NCBI RefSeq assembly: GCF_047948215.1
Contig: NC_134455.1
Span: forward strand, 157,896,575 to 157,960,574
Origin: Lycorma delicatula
Taxonomy: Eukaryota; Arthropoda; Insecta; Hemiptera; Fulgoridae
Direction of reading: 5' to 3'
Length of the DNA: 64,000 nucleotides
Every line of letters starts with the position of its first letter. Position 1 is the stretch's first letter. Position numbers and translations under genes: made by a program. Positions 57,414 through 64,000 of this stretch are shown piece after piece. The notes under the pieces are model-generated. The model was not told the origin of the DNA. It saw only the letters and a list, made by a program, of their open reading frames with translations, and ran no database searches.

Positions 57414-57473
57414 ATCGTTTTATGAAATTGAGTGTGTATATATATATATATATATTCAATTTCATAAAACGAT
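57414..57473. repeat. 18-bp perfect hairpin with a (TA)n loop
   Basis: ATCGTTTTATGAAATTGA at 57414-57431 pairs with 57456-57473 across a 24-base TA-rich loop. A second (TA)n run follows at once. Confidence 0.9.
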
Positions 57474-57697
57474 ATATATATATATACCTGATACTCATCT
57501 AAATATAACTGAATTATAGACTTTTCTTTACATTTTTATTAATGCACAAATTTAGGGAATAATGGCTAGATTATGTTTGTCTTTTTTTTTATTTTTAGTA
57601 CAGTAATTATTTTTATATATGCTCTACCAGCCACGCTTCGCTGTGGCACATTGTGGTTGCATGGATGAGAAATGAGAAACAAAACAAAGCATACATT

Positions 57698-58480
57698 TCA
57701 TAGAAGTTTAATTTTGCAATACTTGTGGATATACAATATTTTTTTTGTTTTTCCACTGTCTACGTAGATATAAAGGCTATCTGGTTTGCCGACTCGGGAA
57801 CACGCAACATACAGTTGGCCATGTGAAAAGCAATCCGCATCTAAATCTAAACCACACAATTCTAAAGATTGACCTTGAGCTTTATTGATTGTGATTGCAA
57901 ATGCCAATCGAATTGGGAATTGCAATCTTTTAAATTAAAATGGTGTATAGGTCGGGATAATAGGTATTCGAGGAATGAGGACATCTTCGCCTTTGAAAGG
58001 CCCCGTTAAAATCGTTGCTTCCACTAAGTTGTTCATCAATTTCTTAACTGCAAGTCGCGTGCCGTTGCAGAGTTTTGGCTGATTAATATTCCGCAACAGA
58101 ATAATTGTCATTTTTTGATCGAACAGTTGCTAGAATCAATCTAATGAGGAATGTTTTCCCAGTTCCTCCTGGCGCATCCAAGAAGAAGGTCCCCCCAACT
58201 CCGGGATTTATCATTTGCATTATGCGATCATAAATGCCTTTCTGTTCACGCGTTAATTTGGGAATGTTTGATTGGACATATGACTGAAGATCACCAATGT
58301 TGTACTCTGTTCACGGCGTAAATCCACATCAAATGAAGCAATCGCAGCTCGGGTGGCTGCTGGCATTCCCAATTGACTAAGAACTTTATTTGCAATTGCT
58401 AAGCACTTGTTTTCAATAATCAAACGGCGTTGATTTCAGATGTTAATAAACTGCCAACGTAAGTAGAAGTTGTGCTGCTT
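57698..58480 (-). pseudogene. Pif1-like Helitron helicase with internal deletion
   Basis: On the minus strand ATRAAIASFDVDLRREQST (about 58350-58295) leads to KLTREQKGIYDRIMQMINPG-like text. Next is FLDAPGGTGKTFLIRLILAT (about 58190-58130) with an intact Walker A motif for ATP binding. The sequence then jumps directly to the end of the protein: [78 protein letters not shown] and a stop near 57700. All helicase motifs between Walker A and the C-terminal block are deleted, so it is not functional. Confidence 0.8.
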
Positions 58481-58907
58481 CAGTATACAACGTGATTCTC
58501 GAGTATGAATCTACTAATGAATTACGGTCTCCAAAGAAAGAAAGAAGAATTGAGAAAAAGGTGAGATTTTGATAAAAACGCGATTCGTAAAAAAATTACA
58601 CAAATTTGAATTATTTAGAAATAGTTTAGCGGTGTATTATGTCTTTTGGAAGAGAATTCGGTTATTATCTTCGACAACGCTTCTTATCATTAAAGGAAAA
58701 GAATTCCAGCCATGTTATAGAAAAACAATGATATCAAAATGTGGCTTAGTTCAAAAGGAATAATTTTTGAAGAGGTTTAAGTTAATGTTCAATTATTGTA
58801 AAGGATTTCGCGTATTAAAAGTAATTATAGTCCGAATAAAATTGGTTTGACACACAACGCCATATTGGTAAGTCGTGTTTTTATTCGGCTCCTAACGAAT
58901 ATGTTTG

Positions 58908-59070
58908 CCGGCCTCCGTGGCGCGAGTGGTAACGTCTCGGACTTTAATCCGGTGGTTCCGAGTTGGAATCCCGGAAAGGCATGGCATTTTCATACGCTAG
59001 AAATCATTCATATCATCATCTGAAGCAATGCATAACGGTGGTTTCGGAGGTTAGAAAAAACAAAAAAAAA
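58908..59070 (+). mobile_element. tRNA-derived SINE, family A head with tail type 1, nested in the Helitron
   Basis: GCCGGCCTCCGTGGCGCGAG starts the head. The A box is TGGCGCGAGTGGTA and the B box position has mutated to GTTGGAATCC. The body GGCATGGCATTTTCATACGC leads to ATTCATATCATCATCTGAAG and ACGGTGGTTTCGGAGGTTAG with an A-rich tail. AACGAATA occurs just before the head (about 58895) and just after the tail (about 59070), a possible TSD. Confidence 0.85.
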
Positions 59071-59724
59071 CGAATACTTAGTTGTGTGGTTTCACTGTTA
59101 CTATTTGTGAATTTTGTTCTTTGCTTTTACATAGCAAAGAACGCTACATGACCAAAAAACGATTGTTTGGTCATATATATGTAAAAAAATAACCTAACAA
59201 AGGATTTTTTGGTCATTATGTAGGGATATTATTTTTTGTGTATTTGGTTATTTAGACTTTTTTTGTTTGCGTAGTCTTAAGCCTATCTAGGCTATAAGAA
59301 AGTTGGGTGTTTTAATTTATTTACTGTAAGTCATCCTTCTTGATGGCTTTTCTTTTTGTTTTGGTGGATTTTTTTTTTTTAATAAAATATAGATATTTTA
59401 GCTGTTAAATATAACTCAAAGAAATTTGTTACTTAATCAGTAGTGATTTTGTTTACATTGGCAACGGCCATACGGGCTCTTTGTGATTGGTCGTTGTGTT
59501 TGACAGCGGCCATCTTGCATTGATCTGATTGGTTTTCCTTTGTTTACATTTCCAAATTAAAAATGTACAAATTAAGAATAGATAAATAGATTTATTAAAA
59601 ATAGATGAAAACAATCTTTGATGCGGGTTATATATCGTGCTAAAATTTGAGCTCAATCGGGTGCAGAACATTTTGAGTTTTTGATGCCATACACAAATGA
59701 ACTTAACATTTTTATATATATAGA

Positions 59725-61162
59725 TTAATTGTACACTTCTAAAATATATATACTCTTATTATAATAATAAAATATGTTTAATGTTTGTATAATCCTGGAT
59801 AACATTTAAAGGAGTATGTCTCTTGAATTATTGTTCAACATGGCCGCCATTTTGTAATTTGCAAAAGGTATTTAAGCTAACTTAAATACCTTTAAAGGTA
59901 ACTATTTTGCTAACTTTAAAATTTTATTGCAAAGATGCTTACAAAATATTCATATGATTCCTCTAACCAAACTTGATATATAAATTTTTTATGTAAAAAT
60001 AACAAAATGACAGACAGGGGGAGAACGAAGGAGAAATCCCATTTTTCCTAAGCATATTACTTGTTTAATTTTACAAGCAGAATCTGAAAAGTATAGCCAG
60101 CCCACACAACTGATGTGTTTATCTTACATACTGTTGTTACCTACAAGTAACTACAGAAAACCAACCTGCAGTTTCGTGCATAGCAGCATTTAAATGATTA
60201 ATTTGGTACAATCACCTAGTAATATTCATCTGAACTAGGTGGAAGCAGATCATATCAGAAAATATTAAATCATAATTTTCAATGTTCAACTTCAAGAGCT
60301 GCTATCTTTTAGGATACCATACTGAAACAGACTTCAACTAAATTGATACAACAGAAAGAACCACTGATCATATTTGAAAGGATTCTGTACGTCACTACGT
60401 ATATCTTATTAACGTAAATTATGGTATTTTATTTGATAAAATGTGTTTTTCTTTAAGTTTACTAGAAACCTTCTTCCTAACAATATTTTATTATTATATT
60501 GAACTACATTTATTAATACATAAAATAAATATAAAAATAAAAAAAAATTAAAAAAAAATTTATATTAAATAACATATTAACTTAAGAGTTATATTTTAAC
60601 TAATAAAGAATTTTCTTTTCCAGTTTTCTAATTATTGTTTGGAGTGACAAAAATAATCTATATTACAAGTAGCATTTCTAATTAATTTTATTTACCTGCT
60701 GTTGATGAAATACAATTAAAATATTGGCTTTATTTTTTTTTTTTTGTAAAAAAGATAACGGTCAAGCAACATGTTCAGTAATGGTGAGATTGCAAATTCA
60801 ACAATTGTACTATTGAAGTTAGTTAGAAATATTTATTTTTAGTTGCTCTCAAGAAGAAAATTGAATAACAAATTTTAAGAGAATAGATTATAGTAGTTAA
60901 TATTTCATAAAAAACCTTACAAAATGTTTAGGAAAATGCTAAACTACAAAAAAATCTCATCATTAAATAATTATAAAATTAATATTTAAAGGAATAATAG
61001 GAGGTAATTTACCATTTTACTATATCTATGAAATAAATGAGTAGTAGTCTTGAACAGACTCAGGCTGACTGTGAAACATGTGATTTATTGAACCCCAATC
61101 ACTAAAGTACACTGTCTAACATTCAAAGTGGTATTAAAGCAGCTAACGTTTTTACATTTTAG
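59725..61162. other. AT-rich stretch, no gene seen
   Basis: Sequence near 59870-59900 has a short inverted repeat around GGTATTTAAGCTAACTTAAATACC. Nothing else was recognised. It may be intron upstream of the exon at 61163. Confidence 0.45.
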
Positions 61163-61283
61163 TTGCTTTTTATTGGTCTGTATGAGTTAACCAGACCAGG
61201 TCGATGGAGTTGCTTTATAGCAATGATCTTTCTTGCAAATTGGTTAGAACAAGGTGAAACTATAGTAGGACAAGTAACTGCAG
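61163..61283 (+). CDS. Splice-bounded exon of an unrecognised membrane protein
   Basis: TTTTTACATTTTAG precedes the segment and GCAG|GTAGGG closes it, both good splice sites. The 121-bp exon has no stop in one frame and reads LLFIGLYELTRPGRWSCFIA, MIFLANWLEQGETIVGQVTA. Composition is balanced and richer in G and C than the flanks, unlike chance frames here. Hydrophobic stretches on both sides of RPGRW suggest a transmembrane protein with a short loop. I do not recognise the family. No partner exons were found, so introns are probably long. Confidence 0.45.
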
Positions 61284-63160
61284 GTAGGGTTTTTTAGTTT
61301 TACTTTTGTTCAGGATAGGGAATTTAAATACTTAAAATTGTCAAGAAAACAAAAACAAACACTGATTAATAGTAATACTATTTGTTAATTTTATAGAATG
61401 AAATACAAGACAAACTTAGAATTTATCAAAATTATGAAACCTTTTTAAACTGTTTTTGTAGTATTTAAAAAAATCATTAAAAATAAATTCATTAACTTTT
61501 GATTTAAAATTTTCATTAGTGATTAAAGAATCACTAATAGATAATATAATAATGTTATAATTTTCTAAAATAATTTTTACAAAAAAAAATAAGTTAGCAA
61601 TATTGTCATTTATTATATTACAATTTCTTAAGCATTAACAATCACAGAATTAGTGAGAGATCTAAGGAGCTCTGAAAGTCTTGATATATGATATTCAATG
61701 AATTCTATTAAACCAGTTTTAGCACCAATAAAAAATGGTTTACTTTTTTTACCTAACTTACTTTACAGGAAATAATAATCTCCCATAGAAAGAAATAGTT
61801 TATTCCCCCTTACAAAATTAAAATATATGAAAAATTACTGCATTGCATTAGAATACCATACATAAACCATTTCCTTTAAATTTTTTAAATAGGGGAAAAA
61901 ATTAGAGTCATTTACTGATACCACCCAACTTGTATTTGCCCAGTAAAACCGTAAATCATTCAGTCACACATGTATACCTAGTTTAAAATGAAGATATATC
62001 ATCTATATTCCTTTTAATTATTACCGTAATGTGTAATGCTAATTTTTTCATAAGTGTAGGGCTACTTAAATATAGACTACAGTTTTTATAACAATAAGAA
62101 AAAAGAAAATGTAAGTTTCATGAGAATAACTAGTGAACAAGGTCATCTAAATATCAAGAAACAGCTTTAAAATTTAAATCAGATATGTACAGTTACAAAA
62201 GTATGTTTCTTAGAAAGATGTTTTAAAATTCATAAGGCAGTAAAAATAATGATTATAGTAAAAGCAAAAATATAAAAATAGATACACTAGTAAGTTTTGA
62301 CTCAAAAAAAAAATTATGAAGAAAACTTTAATGAGGAAAGAAACAAGTACATTCAAAAGAAAAATTAATTAGGTGCGTTTTTTTAAAAAAAAAGAATTCT
62401 GTTATATATTATATACGTTACAAAAAAATAATTACATCATATGTTTATTGTTTAAACTTGCAAAATTTTAAATAAAGAGAATAATATCAAGCCATATTAA
62501 GTGATTGAATTGTCTTATCTTGTATTTCTAAAAAATATTCATAAATTGCCATAAGATCTAAATGGTCAAATGGATTTTTATTCAGTGATTTTACATTTTT
62601 TTGGCATAAAATTGTAGAATTTTAAAAGTTAAATTTATGCAAAAGAATATAAAGTTTAGAAACCTAGATACTAACTCCAATCACTTGCATCATGTTCATT
62701 TAAATACAAAAGAAGGATAGAGAAAAGTTAATTACAATTATTGTTAACATTTTTTCATGCATTTTTTATTCTTATAAATTTAGTTATAAATTTTGTTTCT
62801 ATTTATTTGTTGGTTGGTAAGTAATGACAAAAATTAACAATTCACTGAAAAAAGAAAATTTGAATAATTTAAAAAATAAAACTACAACCAAAACAAAAAT
62901 TATCAGTTTTATGTTTAACAAAAATAATAAAAGTAGAAGATCAAAATATGATTAGCAATAATCTAATATAATTTTTTTTTTTTTTAAATTATCAAAACTA
63001 AAATAAAAATGTTAGTATATGATAAATGTTTACTCACTAAACAACAGATAAACAGAAAAAGCTTTTATATATCTAAAACATGTGGTGAGTGATTCATAAT
63101 CAATGTCCAGAAAAACTACTAAAAATAAATTGATGAAAATTTTTATACATGTTCTTTTTT
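61284..63160. other. AT-rich stretch, no gene seen
   Basis: No domains or elements were recognised. It may be intron downstream of the exon at 61163-61283. Confidence 0.45.
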
Positions 63161-63164
63161 TATG

Positions 63165-63660
63165 TTGGATAGAAGAAAGCTCTGCCAGCTACCATCTGCC
63201 CATACAGACAATAGTATTGGGCTCTCACCAACTAAAACCTCTCCCTCTTAATATATCATGCTCCGACACTTGCCTTTTGGCATTACTCAGACACATGTTG
63301 CACTCGCCATGGGACTTCAGACTAGCTCAGGGAGTCCTAGATACCTCAACAGTAGATGACTGCCCCTGAGGCACCCAACTAGCTCTTTGTCCAAGCTAAC
63401 TCCTTCCTACTTCTACAGAGCATTTTTCTACTCTTGGTCCTTCTCCACACATTCTTCTTGCATCTTCGCGTGTAGGACTGCTCTGAACCAATTAGCACAC
63501 AACCTCCATCCAATCTCGCTGCATAACATAAACTGCATCACCACCTCCAGGCTAGAATATTCCTCACCATCCGGCCTATCTATCAGCCATCTCAAACACA
63601 CAAAATTACAGTTCTCTAAGAAGAACTGTATCTTGTTCTTCTTACAGTAGAAGACAACAC
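63165..63660. other. GC-richer block, probably an unclassified repeat
   Basis: Composition rises abruptly. The minus strand reads RPDGEEYSSLEVVMQFMLCS then IGWRLCANWFRAVLHAKMQE in one frame, which looks protein-like but matches nothing I know. Plus-strand frames (to 63369 and 63387-63650) are also open but less convincing. A LINE remnant is the likeliest explanation. Confidence 0.3.
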
Positions 63661-63673
63661 TAAGAGAGGTTTT

Positions 63674-64000
63674 TTGAAATTCTGAGTTTAAAGGATTAAA
63701 ATGGATTTTTTATTTTTTTTAAACCTGGCTTTTTTAATTTGTGGGTAAAAAATGAAGATATCAACTTGATTTTTGATGTGTGTAATCTTCGGTAAGTAGC
63801 TAAAAAATCAATTTCTATTTTTTTTTTTGAAATTCCAAGTTTAAAGGATTAAAATGGAACAACAATAAATTTTACTGTTTTTCTTTAATTTCTTGACAAC
63901 AAATGAAGATATCAATTTGAATTTTTGATGTGTATAATCTTCATGTAAATATCTAATAACTTACTAATCGATTTTTTTGAAATTTGACCTTGAAAGAAGT
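63674..64000. repeat. Diverged tandem repeat of about 150 bp, continuing past the window
   Basis: Units start with GAAATTCTGAGTTTAAAGGA at 63674, GAAATTCCAAGTTTAAAGGA at about 63829 and GAAATTTGACCTTGAAAG near 63980. Shared interior phrases are AATGAAGATATCAA, TTTTTGATGTGT and TAATCTTC. Confidence 0.85.

Larger units (their letters stand above)
57617..59724 (-). mobile_element. Helitron remnant with both candidate ends
   Basis: On the minus strand the element would start TCTATATATATAAAAATG at 59724 after an A, as Helitrons do. It ends with the hairpin GCCACAGCGAAGCGTGGC (57647-57630) followed by TGGTAGAGC at about 57619. The expected CTRR terminal bases have decayed. Between the ends are helicase fragments and a nested SINE. 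No Rep nuclease domain was found, so it is a deletion derivative. Confidence 0.65.

Noticed and set aside
1..64000. A multi-gene defence, biosynthetic or other novel system
   Set aside because: All multi-domain coding sequence found belongs to known transposable element classes, and the two host exon candidates are unrelated and far apart.

Overview
This window looks like AT-rich insect nuclear DNA. It is dominated by decayed transposable elements, with very few traces of host genes. The insect assignment rests on the element mix (I-like and R1-like non-LTR retrotransposons, an RTE-type LINE, Merlin, mariner-like, hAT, Helitrons and two tRNA-derived SINE families) and on an exon from an AKH/ACP/corazonin-type neuropeptide receptor. 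I suspect a hemipteran from the style of the SINEs, but this is inference. There are no operons, rRNA genes, functional-looking tRNA genes or CRISPR arrays.

Layout. 0.3-2 kb: broken Merlin (ISXO2-like) transposase and an unclassified transposase-like gene, both minus. 3.2-5.9 kb: a GC-richer block, a SINE head, and a 5'-truncated RTE-type LINE bounded by a 12-bp target-site duplication (TSD). 7-9.8 kb: an R1-like LINE with a 67-bp perfect inverted repeat, a dead mariner-like transposase and a SINE. 13.5-15.1 kb: another R1-like 3' end and a LINE scrap. 17.9-20 kb: the 3' end of an I-like LINE and a Helitron helicase remnant.

21.7-22.6 kb holds the clearest host gene: two plus-strand exons with GT-AG signals that encode transmembrane helix 7 (NPxxY motif) and the C-terminal tail of a rhodopsin-class receptor. 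23-27 kb: an LTR-like promoter block and LINE remnants on both strands. 28.4-37.8 kb: a SINE, a second LTR-like block, a diverged 5' part of an I-like LINE, a SINE 3' half, and a nearly full-length but broken I-like LINE. 38-44 kb: mostly unassigned AT-rich DNA with hairpins, a SINE and a foldback element with roughly 260-280 bp arms. 44.9-48.9 kb: a complete-ended hAT element with a perfect 8-bp TSD and a dead ZMYM1-like transposase.

52.9-55.2 kb: a second hAT (ZBED5/SCAND3-like) interrupted by an R1-like LINE 3' end, then a 433-bp tandem duplication that includes the hAT right end. 57.6-59.7 kb: a Helitron remnant with both ends and a nested SINE. 61.16-61.28 kb: a splice-site-bounded exon-like open segment of an unrecognised membrane protein. 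The last 330 bases are a diverged tandem repeat that runs off the window.

I see no multi-gene functional system. The more unusual observations are the receptor exons, modular SINEs that share 3' tails across two tRNA heads, fold-back rearrangements inside R1-like copies, two I-like LINE copies with complementary deletions, and the foldback element.
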